A stretch of 64,000 bases of DNA. It comes from Allobogoriella deserti. GTDB taxonomy: Bacteria > Actinomycetota > Actinomycetes > Actinomycetales > Actinomycetaceae. The notes below the pieces were generated by a model that saw only the letters and a list, made by a program, of their open reading frames with translations, had not been told where the DNA came from and made no database searches. Shown here in pieces: positions 34,134-42,986 of the stretch (its first letter is position 1; every line of letters begins with the position of its first letter). Location of the stretch: NCBI RefSeq assembly GCF_042680605.1, contig NZ_JBHUEE010000003.1, positions 1-64,000 on the forward strand, given 5' to 3'. A program made the position numbers and the translations under genes.

Positions 34134-35513
34134 TCAGTTCGGCCAGGAGTTCTCGATACCGTCGAGCACGCTCTCGGTGTCCGAGCCGTTGATCCAGTCG
34201 ACCATGCCGGACCAGAAGGAGCCGGCGCCGACCTCGGACGGCATCATGTCCGAGCCGTCGAAGCGGGCGACGGCGTTCGGGTCCTGGAGGATCTCGATCG
34301 ACTGCCGCAGCACGTCGGAGGAGGCGAGCTCGGGGTCCACCCCGAGGTTCGCGCTGATGACGCCGCCGATCTCGACGCGCGTGTTCGCCCAGGTGTCGGA
34401 GGAGAGGAAGCGCTGCACCGCCTGGGTGGCCTCGTTGTCGTTGAACGCGCCGACGAACTCACCGGCCACCAGGACGGGGGTCTCGTCCGCGTTCACGCTC
34501 GGCAGGTAGAAGGCGTAGACGTCACCGTCCGGCCCGACGTCGGTGCCTTCGGGCCACTGCGCCTCGTAGAAGCTCGCCTGCCGGTGCAGGAAGCAGTTGC
34601 CGTCGAGGATCGGCAGGCCGCCGTCGTTGAACGAGGTGGTGGCGATGGAGCGCGAGTCGCCGATGCCGCCGTTGACGTAGTCCTCGTTCTTCAGGATGTC
34701 ACCGGCCATGTCGACGGCCTCGACGACCTGCGGGTCGTTGAACGGGATCTCGTGGCTGACCCACTGGTCGTAGACGTCGCCGCCGCCGGTGCGCAGGACC
34801 ATGTCCTCGATCCAGTCCGTGGCCGGCCAGCCGGTGGCGCCACCGGACTCGATACCGGCGCACCACGGCTTGACGCTGTCCGAGCCGTGGTCATCCGCGA
34901 TCTGCTGGGTGAGGTCCATCAGCTCATCCCATGTCTCCGGGACCTCGTAGCCGTTCTCCTCGAAGTCCGACGGCGAGTACCAGACGAAGGACTTCACGTT
35001 CGACATCAACGGTGCCGCGTAGAACGTGCCGTCGACGGTGCCGTAGCTCTTCCAGTCCTCGGTCCAGCCCTCGTCGACGTTGGTCTCGACCTCCGCCGGC
35101 GCTTCGACGAGGTGTCCGTCATTGGCCATACGCTGCAGCAGGCCGGGTTGGGGGAAGGCGGCAAGGTCGGGAGCGTTGCCCGATTCGGCCTGCACGACGA
35201 CCTGCTGCTCGAACTCACCGGAGCCGTTGTGCTCGACGGTGATGCCCGTGCACTCCTCGAACTGGGCGAAGGAGTCCTGGAGCTGGTCGGCCTCGACCTC
35301 TCGGATCGAGGTGAAGAGGGTGACCGTCTCCCCTTCGAAGGTCCCGTACTCCTCGAACTCGGAGCAGTCCGCGTCGCCGCCGGCGTCGTCGCCCCCGCCG
35401 CCACCGCCGCCACCGTTGAGGTCGCCGGCACCGCCACAGGCGGCCAGGGTCAGGGTGAGGGCCGCGACGCCCGCGATCCCCGCGGTCGTCCGGCGCCTGA
35501 TCGTCCTACTCAT
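34134..35513 (-). CDS. Alpha-glucoside-type substrate-binding lipoprotein (AglE-like)
   Basis: 459 residues. The signal TAGIAGVAALTLTLAAC ends in lipobox LAAC (Cys about residue 26), then a Gly/Asp linker. ITVEHNGSGEFEQQVVVQAESGNAPDLAAFPQPGLLQ matches AglE-type family 1 binding proteins, as does WCAGIESGGATGWPATDWIEDM. It is first in a three-gene operon with two permeases. No ATPase and no local regulator are present. GGGAGACGCG precedes ATG 35513; the longer frame to 35549 adds a basic segment before the signal and is less likely. Confidence 0.88.
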   Translation of the reverse strand: MSRTIRRRTTAGIAGVAALTLTLAACGGAGDLNGGGGGGGGDDAGGDADCSEFEEYGTFEGETVTLFTSIREVEADQLQDSFAQFEECTGITVEHNGSGEFEQQVVVQAESGNAPDLAAFPQPGLLQRMANDGHLVEAPAEVETNVDEGWTEDWKSYGTVDGTFYAAPLMSNVKSFVWYSPSDFEENGYEVPETWDELMDLTQQIADDHGSDSVKPWCAGIESGGATGWPATDWIEDMVLRTGGGDVYDQWVSHEIPFNDPQVVEAVDMAGDILKNEDYVNGGIGDSRSIATTSFNDGGLPILDGNCFLHRQASFYEAQWPEGTDVGPDGDVYAFYLPSVNADETPVLVAGEFVGAFNDNEATQAVQRFLSSDTWANTRVEIGGVISANLGVDPELASSDVLRQSIEILQDPNAVARFDGSDMMPSEVGAGSFWSGMVDWINGSDTESVLDGIENSWPN

Positions 35514-35869
35514 CGCGTCTCCCTTGTCACGTGGGCGGGCACGCACCACGACTCGGATGTGGGCACGGGCGGCCTGCTCTGGTCAGCCTTACTGAAGCCC
35601 CCCGGAGGCAGGAAATCAACCGGATCCCGCGGCAAACCGGTAACGATCCGACAACACTTACGCACCGTGGCTCGGCACCGTGGGAGCGCACCCACCCGGG
35701 GCCCGCGACTCGTCACTGATGTGCCCATTGGTCAACCTTGTGCCGAGCTGCCACCTCTCGACGCGATACGACAAGTCAGCACATGATCGACAAGTCGGCA
35801 CAAAACTGACGAGTCGCGACCGGGGGCGGCGGCGGGTGGGGGTGGCGGTGGGTGGGCCGCTCGGTCGGG
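35514..35869. other. 356-bp intergenic region between the AglE-like gene and the HAD gene
   Basis: It separates the start of the AglE-like operon from the 3' end of the HAD gene and has no credible ORF. The half next to the binding-protein start should hold its promoter, but I see no confident -35/-10. The other half is occupied by an inverted pair of 19-bp-period repeats at 35704-35818. Confidence 0.6.
35704..35818. repeat. 19-bp-period repeat, family A, locus 3 (two inverted copies)
   Basis: The left arm starts CGCGACTCGTCA (35704-35715) and has TGTGCC cores at 35720 and 35739. The right arm has GCACA cores at 35779 and 35798 and ends TGACGAGTCGCG (35807-35818). Outer 12-mers are perfectly complementary, inner parts imperfectly. 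The right arm closely matches locus 1 (GATCGACnAGTCGGCACA then TGACGAGTCGCG). Confidence 0.75.
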
Positions 35870-36739
35870 TCAGCGGGCGAGGAGGGCACGCAGGACGACG
35901 GCGGCACCGTCCTCCTCGATCGTCGCCGTCACGGCGTCGGCCACGGCCGTCACGTGCGGCGCAGCCTGCCCCATGGCGACGCCGTGGGCGGCCCAGTCCA
36001 GCATCTCCAGGTCGTTGCCGCCGTCACCGATCGCCACGGTCGCGCCCGCCTCGACGCCGAGACGTTCCCGCAGCATCTCCAGGGCGCTCGCCTTGGAGAT
36101 GCCCTCGGGCGTGATGTCGAGCCATGCGGACCACCCGACGGCGTACCCGACCCCGTGCAGGCCGACCCGCTGGACGAGGTCGTGGAAGTCCTCACTGGAC
36201 AGGTCCGGCGCCCGCACCGTGACGCGGGTTGCGGGGGCCTCCACCAGCTCCTCGAGGCTGACCACCTCGACCTCACCGGTCAGCTCCCCCATCGGGAACG
36301 GGGCAGTGACCTTGAACCCCCGGCCGAGATCCTCGACGGCGAACAGCGCCTGCGGGACCTCCTCGCGCAGCAGGCGCACCGTGGGACCCGGGTCGAAGGT
36401 GACGACGTCGGTGAGCTCGTAGTCACCTCCGGCCAGCGCCAGGCACACCGCACCGTTGGAGCAGACCGCCGGGACGTCGCTCAGCCCGAGCTGACGCGCC
36501 ACCGGCAGCGTCCCCTGGACCGACCGCCCGGTGGCCAGCACGACGTGCGCCGCCGCGTCCCGCAGCTCCGCGACCGCTGCTCGCACCTCCGCGGTGAGCT
36601 CACCGTCGTGCGAGAGCAGAGTGCCGTCGATGTCGAGTGCGACCATCAGGTCCGGTCCGGCCGGCGGCAGGCCCGCGGGGACCTGGGTCCGCCAGTGTGC
36701 CGCCCGCTCCCTCAGCGCCGTGGTGTCCGTGCCGCTCAT
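35870..36739 (-). CDS. HAD-superfamily (Cof-type) phosphatase
   Basis: A 289-residue haloacid-dehalogenase hydrolase of the Cof/IIB type. Motif I VALDIDGTLLSHDGEL (nucleophile and acid/base Asp, about residues 31-46), motif II LATGRS, and motifs III/IV KASALEMLRERLG and IGDGGNDLEMLDWA. The cap domain between motifs II and III suggests a sugar phosphate or other small phospho-metabolite. The ATG overlaps the serS stop by ATGA, so it is co-transcribed with serS. A further open frame upstream inside serS was rejected. Confidence 0.87.
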   Translation of the reverse strand: MSGTDTTALRERAAHWRTQVPAGLPPAGPDLMVALDIDGTLLSHDGELTAEVRAAVAELRDAAAHVVLATGRSVQGTLPVARQLGLSDVPAVCSNGAVCLALAGGDYELTDVVTFDPGPTVRLLREEVPQALFAVEDLGRGFKVTAPFPMGELTGEVEVVSLEELVEAPATRVTVRAPDLSSEDFHDLVQRVGLHGVGYAVGWSAWLDITPEGISKASALEMLRERLGVEAGATVAIGDGGNDLEMLDWAAHGVAMGQAAPHVTAVADAVTATIEEDGAAVVLRALLAR

Positions 36740-38004
36740 GCGGGTTCGAGCACCTCGAGGCCGCCGAGGTAGGGCCGCAACCCCTCCGGCACGCGCACCG
36801 ATCCGTCCGGCTGCTGGTGGTTCTCCAGCAGCGCGACGATCCACCGCGTGGTCGCCAGGGTGCCGTTCAGTGTGGCGACCGGGCGGGTGCCGCCCCCGTG
36901 GCGTTCGCGGATCCCGAGACGGCGGGCCTGGAACGTGGTGCAGTTCGAGGTCGAGGTGATCTCCATGTACCGCTGCTGGGTGGGCAGCCACGCCTCACAG
37001 TCGAACTTCCGGGCTGCCGACAGGCCGAGATCGCCGGCGGCGGTGTCGATGACGCGGTACGGGAGCTCGACCTTGGCGATCATCTCCTCCTCCCATGCCA
37101 GCAGTCGCTCATGCTCGGCCGCCGCGTCCTCGATCGGCGCGTAGACGAACATCTCGAGCTTGTTGAACTGGTGGACGCGGATGATCCCGCGAGTGTCCTT
37201 GCCGTAGGAGCCGGCCTCGCGGCGGTAGCACGTCGACCACCCGGCATACCGCTGCGGCCCACCGCTCAGGTCGAGGATCTCGTCGGCGTGATACCCCGCC
37301 AGCGCCACCTCCGAGGTACCGGTGAGGTAGAGGTCGTCCTCCTCGAGGTGGTAGACCTCCGCGGCGTGCGCGCCGAGGAACCCCGTGCCGCGCATCGTGT
37401 GCGGGGTGACGAGCGTCGGGGTGATCATCGGCGTGAACCCCGCCGCGAGCGCCTGATCGAGGCCCGCGTTGAGCAACGCGAGCTCGAGCCGCGCGCCGAT
37501 GCCGGTGAGGTAGTAGAAGCGCGCGCCGGCCACCTTCGTCCCACGCGCGACGTCGATGGCCCGCAGCCCTTCGCCGAGATCGAGGTGATCCTTCGGTGTG
37601 AAGCCCTCCGCGGCGAAGTCCCGCGGCGCCCCCACCTCCCGCAGCACGCGGAAATCGTCCTCGCCACCGGCCGGGATCCCGTCGACGATGACGTTGGGGA
37701 AGGTGTCCAGCAACCGGTCCACCTCGGCGGCGGCCTCGTCGGCCTCGGCCTCGGCGGCCTTGACCTGCTCGGACAGCTCCTTGGCCCGCGCGAGCACGGC
37801 CGGACGCTCCTCGGGTGAGGCCTTCCCGACCGACTTGGAGACCTGCTTCTGCTCGGCGCGCAGCTCCTCGAAGCGCGTGAGCGCGGAGCGACGCCGGACG
37901 TCGGCCTCCAGCAGGGCGTCCACCGCCGACTCGTCCGCGCCGCGGGCGCGCTGACTGGCGCGGACCGTCTCCGGATCCTCACGCAGGGCTCGCAGATCGA
38001 TCAT
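36736..38004 (-). CDS. serS: Serine--tRNA ligase
   Basis: A 422-residue class II aminoacyl-tRNA synthetase charging tRNA-Ser. The N-terminal coiled-coil arm spans about residues 25-105 (RFEELRAEQKQVSKSVGKASPEER and an Ala/Glu-rich helix). The core has motif 2 in CYRREAGSYGKDTRGIIRVHQFNKLEMFVY, TSTSNCTTFQARRLGIR, and motif 3 GGGTRPVATLNGTLATTRWIVALLENHQ. ATG 38004 begins MIDLRALREDPE, the usual SerRS N-terminus, and follows GGGGATC. Length is normal for the family. Two tRNA-Ser genes lie in the same window but are not linked. Confidence 0.97.
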   Translation of the reverse strand: MIDLRALREDPETVRASQRARGADESAVDALLEADVRRRSALTRFEELRAEQKQVSKSVGKASPEERPAVLARAKELSEQVKAAEAEADEAAAEVDRLLDTFPNVIVDGIPAGGEDDFRVLREVGAPRDFAAEGFTPKDHLDLGEGLRAIDVARGTKVAGARFYYLTGIGARLELALLNAGLDQALAAGFTPMITPTLVTPHTMRGTGFLGAHAAEVYHLEEDDLYLTGTSEVALAGYHADEILDLSGGPQRYAGWSTCYRREAGSYGKDTRGIIRVHQFNKLEMFVYAPIEDAAAEHERLLAWEEEMIAKVELPYRVIDTAAGDLGLSAARKFDCEAWLPTQQRYMEITSTSNCTTFQARRLGIRERHGGGTRPVATLNGTLATTRWIVALLENHQQPDGSVRVPEGLRPYLGGLEVLEPA

Positions 38005-38131
38005 GATCCCCGACTCTAATGGGCGTACCGACACCGGCCGGTACCCTCACGGCACGCTGTCGTCGCCGACCGTGGGCCCGCCGTGCCGTTCCGCCGCGCC
38101 GAGCCGGCGACCTGCCGGTACGTTGCCCCTC

Positions 38132-39358
38132 ATGGCGTGGGAACAGTGGGTGGCGCTCGCCGCCCTGGTGCTGGCGGTCGTCGCTGTGGTGATCGGAGCG
38201 GTGGCCTGGCACGCCGTCCGGAGCCGGACGCCACCGTTCTCCGTGACGGAGACCGAACCGGAGCGGCATGCCCGGCCCGGGCCGCCCGCCGTCGTGGTCA
38301 ATCCGTCCAAGGCCGACGACGTCCAGCGGTTGCGGCACCTGATCATGCAGACGGCGGCCGAGGCCGGGCTCGAGGAGCCGATGTGGTTCGAGACCACGGT
38401 GGACGATCCCGGACTCGGTCAGGCACGGCGGGCGCTGGACGCAGGAGCGTCGGTGGTGGTCGCGGCGGGCGGCGACGGCACGATGCGCGCGGTGGGCGAG
38501 GCCCTGCACGGCACCGAGGTCCCGATGGGCATCGTCCCGCTCGGGACGGGGAACCTGCTCGCCCGCAACCTCGACCTGCCGATCGGCAGCCTGCGCGAGA
38601 CCGTCGCCACCGCGCTGACCGGCCGCGACCGGCCCATGGACCTCGGCTGGCTGCGCACCGAGCCGCTCTCGCCCGCAGACGAGGCGAAGGTACGCGGCCG
38701 CGAGGACGCCTCGACCGCACGGTCGGCGGACTGGACCGACTCCGGCGAGGCCTCCGACATCGGTGACCTCGATCCCGCCGCCCCGGCTACCGGCGAGGTC
38801 CCTGCCCCCAGTCCGGAGCCGGACAAGGAGCATGTGTTCCTCGTCATCGGCGGGCTCGGCTTCGACGCCGCGATGGTCTCCGGCGCAGACGACGAGCTCA
38901 AGGCGAAGCTGGGCTGGATCGCCTACTTCGTGGCCGGCGTGCGGCACCTCACCGGCCGGAAGGTCCACGCCACGGCCGAACTGGGCGACTCGGGCCCCGG
39001 CGAGCCGTTCACCGCGCGGACCATCCTGTTCGCCAACTGCGGCCGGCTGCCGGGCGGCGTCGTGCTGTTCCCGGACGCGCAGCTCGACGACGGCTGGCTG
39101 GACGTGGCCGTGCTCGACACCCGCGGCGGCCTCATCGGGTGGGCCGACCTGCTGCGCAAGGTCACGCTGCAGGGCCTGGGCATCCGCAAGGACCGCATGC
39201 CCTACACCACGGGCTCGATCGAGTTCCGGCGGGCGAGGTCCCTCACCGTCCGCACGGACGAGCCGGAGCACGTCCAGGTCGACGGCGATCTCGTCGGCTA
39301 CGCGACGGCGGTCCACGCCCGGGTCGAGAAGGGCGGTCTGGTGGTCCGCACCCCGTGA
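38132..39358 (+). CDS. Diacylglycerol kinase catalytic-domain lipid kinase (YegS/DagK type)
   Basis: 408 residues. One N-terminal membrane span (EQWVALAALVLAVVAVVIGAVAW) distinguishes it from the soluble DagK. The kinase domain has the glycine motif VVVAAGGDGTMRAVGEALHG (about 109-128) and the partner GIVPLGTGNLLARNLDLP. The segment at about 185-235 is acidic and low-complexity. The C-terminal lobe ends with EPEHVQVDGDLVGYATAVHARV. It is probably involved in phospholipid recycling at the membrane. It is divergent from serS with about 130 bp between starts and convergent with pheA. Confidence 0.87.
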   Translation: MAWEQWVALAALVLAVVAVVIGAVAWHAVRSRTPPFSVTETEPERHARPGPPAVVVNPSKADDVQRLRHLIMQTAAEAGLEEPMWFETTVDDPGLGQARRALDAGASVVVAAGGDGTMRAVGEALHGTEVPMGIVPLGTGNLLARNLDLPIGSLRETVATALTGRDRPMDLGWLRTEPLSPADEAKVRGREDASTARSADWTDSGEASDIGDLDPAAPATGEVPAPSPEPDKEHVFLVIGGLGFDAAMVSGADDELKAKLGWIAYFVAGVRHLTGRKVHATAELGDSGPGEPFTARTILFANCGRLPGGVVLFPDAQLDDGWLDVAVLDTRGGLIGWADLLRKVTLQGLGIRKDRMPYTTGSIEFRRARSLTVRTDEPEHVQVDGDLVGYATAVHARVEKGGLVVRTP

Positions 39359-39363
39359 GTGAG

Positions 39364-39407
39364 GGGCCCGGATCCGGTGCGCGCCGCTGACTCGGCGGAC
39401 CGGGCCC
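39364..39407. terminator. Bidirectional hairpin between the lipid kinase and pheA
   Basis: GGGCCCGG (39364-39371) pairs with CCGGGCCC (39400-39407), with further pairing inside (TCCG with CGGA). It lies 6 bp after the kinase stop and 20 bp after the pheA stop, so it can serve both converging genes. There is no T-run. Confidence 0.55.
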
Positions 39408-39427
39408 ACTCGGACCTGGGACCGGAA

Positions 39428-40408
39428 CTACTCGGACCCGGAGCCTGAGCCGAGCAGGCTCGTCACCCAGTCGCGCGCGGCCCGGAAGTCCGCATCGGTG
39501 GTGCCGGGCAGCAACCGTGGCCGCACGCCGTCGGCCCGCGGGTAGGAGCCCATGAAACGCACGATCGGGCACACCCGGTGCAGGCCGACCAAGGCCGCCT
39601 GGACCCGTTCGTCAGCGAGGTGCCCCTCGGCGTCGATGGAGAAGGAGTACCGGCCCAACGAGTCGCCGATCGGCCGGGACTCGATCCGGGAGAGGTTCAC
39701 CCCACGGGTCGCGAACTGCTCGAGCATGCGCAACAGGGCGCCGGCCTCGTTGTCCGGCAGGTGTGCCATCAGCGTCGTCTTGTCCGCCCCGGTCGGCTCC
39801 GGCAGGTGCCCCGGAGTGGCGACGAGGACGAACCGGGTGACGGCGTTCGGGTTGTCCGCCACCCCGGAGGCGAGGACCTCGAGGCCGTACTCGCGCGCGG
39901 AGAGTTCGGAGCACAGCGCGGCGTCGAAGGACTGCGGCTCGCCCGAGGCGAGCAACGCCGCGGCGGAGGCGGTGGAGGTAGCCGGGACGTGGGTGACGCC
40001 GTCGAGGTTCCGGCCGATCCAGCCACGGCACTGGGCCCACGCGTGCGGGTGGGTGGAGATCTGACGGACGTCCTCGAGACGGGTGCCCGGCAGGGCGCAC
40101 AGGACGAAGGCGACGGGGACGAGCATCTCGCGGACGATGAGCAGCGGCTCGCCGGTCGAGAGCGTGTCGAGGGTGGCGTTGACCCCACCCTCCACCGAGT
40201 TCTCGATCGGGACGACGGCGTAGTCGGCCGTACCGGCACGGACCATCTCCAGCGCGGTGACGACGTCGCTGCACGGGAAGCTCTCGGTGTCCTCGCCCCC
40301 GGTCACCTGGAGCAGGGCGGACTCGGTGAAGGTGCCCTCGGGGCCGAGGTAGGCGTATCGGGGTCGGCGGGACCCGGTCCTGGACGGATCCGTGGTGTGC
40401 GTGGTCAC
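39428..40408 (-). CDS. pheA: Prephenate dehydratase
   Basis: A 326-residue enzyme converting prephenate to phenylpyruvate in phenylalanine synthesis. The catalytic domain starts RYAYLGPEGTFTESALLQ (about 17-34) and shows VPIENSVEGGVNATLDTL, STHPHAWAQCRGW and the Thr-containing NAVTRFVLVA. The regulatory ACT domain (about 225-300) has the Phe-binding ESRPIGDSLGRYSFSIDAEG, so feedback inhibition by phenylalanine is expected. GTG 40408 is the most plausible start; the frame is open to 40537, but that would run into the divergent membrane-protein gene. No leader peptide is visible. Confidence 0.93.
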   Translation of the reverse strand: MTTHTTDPSRTGSRRPRYAYLGPEGTFTESALLQVTGGEDTESFPCSDVVTALEMVRAGTADYAVVPIENSVEGGVNATLDTLSTGEPLLIVREMLVPVAFVLCALPGTRLEDVRQISTHPHAWAQCRGWIGRNLDGVTHVPATSTASAAALLASGEPQSFDAALCSELSAREYGLEVLASGVADNPNAVTRFVLVATPGHLPEPTGADKTTLMAHLPDNEAGALLRMLEQFATRGVNLSRIESRPIGDSLGRYSFSIDAEGHLADERVQAALVGLHRVCPIVRFMGSYPRADGVRPRLLPGTTDADFRAARDWVTSLLGSGSGSE

Positions 40409-40448
40409 AGGCGCCAGGCTAACCGCGCCCCGCACGTAGGCTGCAGAC

Positions 40449-42986
40449 GTGGGCAGGAGGAACAACTGGCAGAAGTGGGTCGTGGTGACCCTTGCCGTGC
40501 TCGTCATGCTCGCCCTCGTGCTGTCCATGGGCAGCAATCTGGCGGCGGCCGGTCAGAGCGACCCGCCCGACCGGAACGCGCAGTCGGCCCAGGACGACCG
40601 GGCCGGGGACGGTCCGGACGTCGTCGTCATCGGCACCGCGGGTCTGCGCTGGGAGGACCTGACCGCACTGGCCACCCCGAACCTGTGGGAGTTGGCCGAG
40701 CGCGGAGCGGCCGCGAACCTCGTCGCGCGCTCGGTGCGCTCCTTCTCCTGCCCCGCCGACGGCTGGCTCGCCGTCTCCTCCGGGCGTCGCGCTGCGGACC
40801 AGCCGATGGAGGACTACGGGACGTGCCGGCGTCTGCTCTCGCCGGACAGCGAGGGGTCCGTGCCGGCGTGGGAGGGGTTCCTCGAGGCCGCCGCGGTCGA
40901 CGGGTACGACGCCCGCCCCGGACTCCTCGGCGACGTCCTCACTGACGCCGAGATCTCGGCGCTGGCGGTGGGCCCCGGCGCCGCGGTGGGGCTGGCCGGC
41001 CGGAACGGCGTCGTCGCCGGGGACTACCTCTTTGCCGACAGCGAGCCCGCGGTACTGCAGTCGTCCCTGACGTCCCACCTTCCGGGTCACGACCTGGCCA
41101 TGGTCGACGTCGGTGCCGTCCGGGACCACAACCGTCCGCTCGTCCATCCGGTGCCCGAGGACGAGACGGCCACCGAAGAACCGGATCCGGAGGAGACGCC
41201 GGCGCCCGAGCCGGACGAGGCGTGGCTGCTGACCTCCCCTGAACGCAGTGAGCAGGTCGCCCGGCTCGACGAGCGCGTCGGCGCCGTGGTCGAGGCCGTC
41301 CGGGCGGTGTCACCGAACGCGACCATCCTGCTCGCCTCCGTGGCCGACTCCGGCTCGGTGGCGGCGATGCAGCTCGCACTCGCCGACGGCCCCGAGGTGC
41401 TCGGCGAGCTACCGGACGAGGGCGGCGCCCTGCTCGAGAGCCGGTCCACCCGCCAACCCGGCATGATCCAGTCCACCGACCTGACCCCGACGATCCTGCG
41501 CATGCTCGACGTCGACGCACCGCCCGGACTCGTCGGCGCACCGGCCCTGGCGTCCCCCGATCAGGGCACCGCACGCGAGCGGGTCGACGACCTCGCCGAC
41601 GAACAGCGGCACGCCGCGGCGGTGCGTCCGCTGCGCGGCCCGTTTACCTCCGTCCTGGTGCTCGTCAACCTGCTGCTGTACGCGGCGGTCATCGTCGGGC
41701 TGAACCGGCGCTTCCTCGACCGCACCGCCGCATGGCTCGACCGCCGTCGCAGCGCCGCCGCCGCACGGACGGCGGCCGCGCTGCGCTCGCGTCGGCCAGG
41801 CGCCCCGCTGCGCACGGTGCGGGCCGTCGCGGTCGGTGTGGGTTCGCTGCCCGTCGCCTCCTACCTGGCGAACCTGCTGCCGTGGTGGCAGGCCGACAAT
41901 CCGGCGCTCGTCCACCTGGGCGCCGTCGCCATGATCACCATCGGAATCGCGGCGATCGCGCTCGCCCGGCCGTGGCGGTCGCAGCTGCTGACACCGGTGG
42001 CCGTGGTGGCCGGCCTGACCGCTGCCGTGCTCGCGGTCGACGTGGTGACCGGCGCCCGGCTGCAGGTCTCGGCACTGCTCGGCATCCAACCCGAGGTGGG
42101 CGGGCGGTTCTACGGCTTCAACAACTCCTCGTTCTCGCTCTTCGCGGCCTCGCTGATCCTCGTGGCCACGTGCCTCGCCGATCCGTTGGTGCGCCGCGGG
42201 CACCGGAAGCGGGCGGCGGCCCTGGTGCTCGCCCTGGGCGCGGTCGCCGTGGTCCTGGTCGGCCACCCGTCGATCGGCGCGGACTTCGGAGGTCCGCCGG
42301 CGCTGATCCCCGGCATGCTCATCCTCGCGTTGCTGGTGGCGGGGGTACGGCTGACCTGGCAACGGATTCTGCTCGTGCTGGCCGCCACCGGTGTCCTCGC
42401 CGCGAGCTTCTCCCTGCTGGACTGGCTGCGCCCGCCCGAGGACCGGACCCACCTGGGTCGGTTCGTCGAGACCGTGCTCGACGGCGGACTCTGGCCGATC
42501 GTCATCCGGAAGGTCGAGCAGAACCTCGCCAACCTGTTCGGGTCCGTCCTGACGTTGATGGCGATCGGCGGGATCATCGTCGTCCTGCTGCTGCTCGCCC
42601 GGCCGCTGCGCGAGGCGGCACGCTCGAGCCGCGCCGGTGCCTACGGCTGGTTGACCGGCGAACGGACCCCCGGGGTCGCGCGGCTGGCGGCCATGCTGCG
42701 GCCGGCGCTGATCTCCCTGGGCGTGACGTTCGTGATCGGCTTCGCCGCCAACGACTCCGGCATCGTCCTGCCCGCGATCGCCATCTCCATCGCCGTGCCG
42801 CTGCTGGTGGCCGTGCTGACCGGCTGGCTGCTGGGCCGCTCGCGGGCCGCTCAGCTCCCGGCGGGATCCGGCCCCGAACGCGCCGACGGCGACGAGCCCG
42901 GCGACGGTCTGTCGGACGACGGCGGCGCGTCCGCCGATGCCCCGTCGGAGGACTCACCCTCCGGCGGCGTGGCCCAGGCGCGGTAG
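40449..42986 (+). CDS. Large envelope membrane protein with alkaline-phosphatase-like ectodomain
   Basis: 845 residues. One N-terminal span (KWVVVTLAVLVMLALVLSMG) is followed by a soluble extracellular part (about 50-385) whose ends, PDVVVIGTAGLRWEDL and GMIQSTDLTPTILRMLDVDAPPGLVG, resemble the metalloenzyme/alkaline-phosphatase fold, though clear metal ligands are incomplete. About ten spans follow (about 400-790), with RFYGFNNSSFSLFAASLIL in an external loop, and then an acidic tail. Function unknown; it is an actinobacterial family usually found beside a glycosyltransferase, which holds here. The 3' end overlaps the glycosyltransferase gene tail to tail by 136 bp. Start GTG 40449. Confidence 0.75.
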   Translation: MGRRNNWQKWVVVTLAVLVMLALVLSMGSNLAAAGQSDPPDRNAQSAQDDRAGDGPDVVVIGTAGLRWEDLTALATPNLWELAERGAAANLVARSVRSFSCPADGWLAVSSGRRAADQPMEDYGTCRRLLSPDSEGSVPAWEGFLEAAAVDGYDARPGLLGDVLTDAEISALAVGPGAAVGLAGRNGVVAGDYLFADSEPAVLQSSLTSHLPGHDLAMVDVGAVRDHNRPLVHPVPEDETATEEPDPEETPAPEPDEAWLLTSPERSEQVARLDERVGAVVEAVRAVSPNATILLASVADSGSVAAMQLALADGPEVLGELPDEGGALLESRSTRQPGMIQSTDLTPTILRMLDVDAPPGLVGAPALASPDQGTARERVDDLADEQRHAAAVRPLRGPFTSVLVLVNLLLYAAVIVGLNRRFLDRTAAWLDRRRSAAAARTAAALRSRRPGAPLRTVRAVAVGVGSLPVASYLANLLPWWQADNPALVHLGAVAMITIGIAAIALARPWRSQLLTPVAVVAGLTAAVLAVDVVTGARLQVSALLGIQPEVGGRFYGFNNSSFSLFAASLILVATCLADPLVRRGHRKRAAALVLALGAVAVVLVGHPSIGADFGGPPALIPGMLILALLVAGVRLTWQRILLVLAATGVLAASFSLLDWLRPPEDRTHLGRFVETVLDGGLWPIVIRKVEQNLANLFGSVLTLMAIGGIIVVLLLLARPLREAARSSRAGAYGWLTGERTPGVARLAAMLRPALISLGVTFVIGFAANDSGIVLPAIAISIAVPLLVAVLTGWLLGRSRAAQLPAGSGPERADGDEPGDGLSDDGGASADAPSEDSPSGGVAQAR

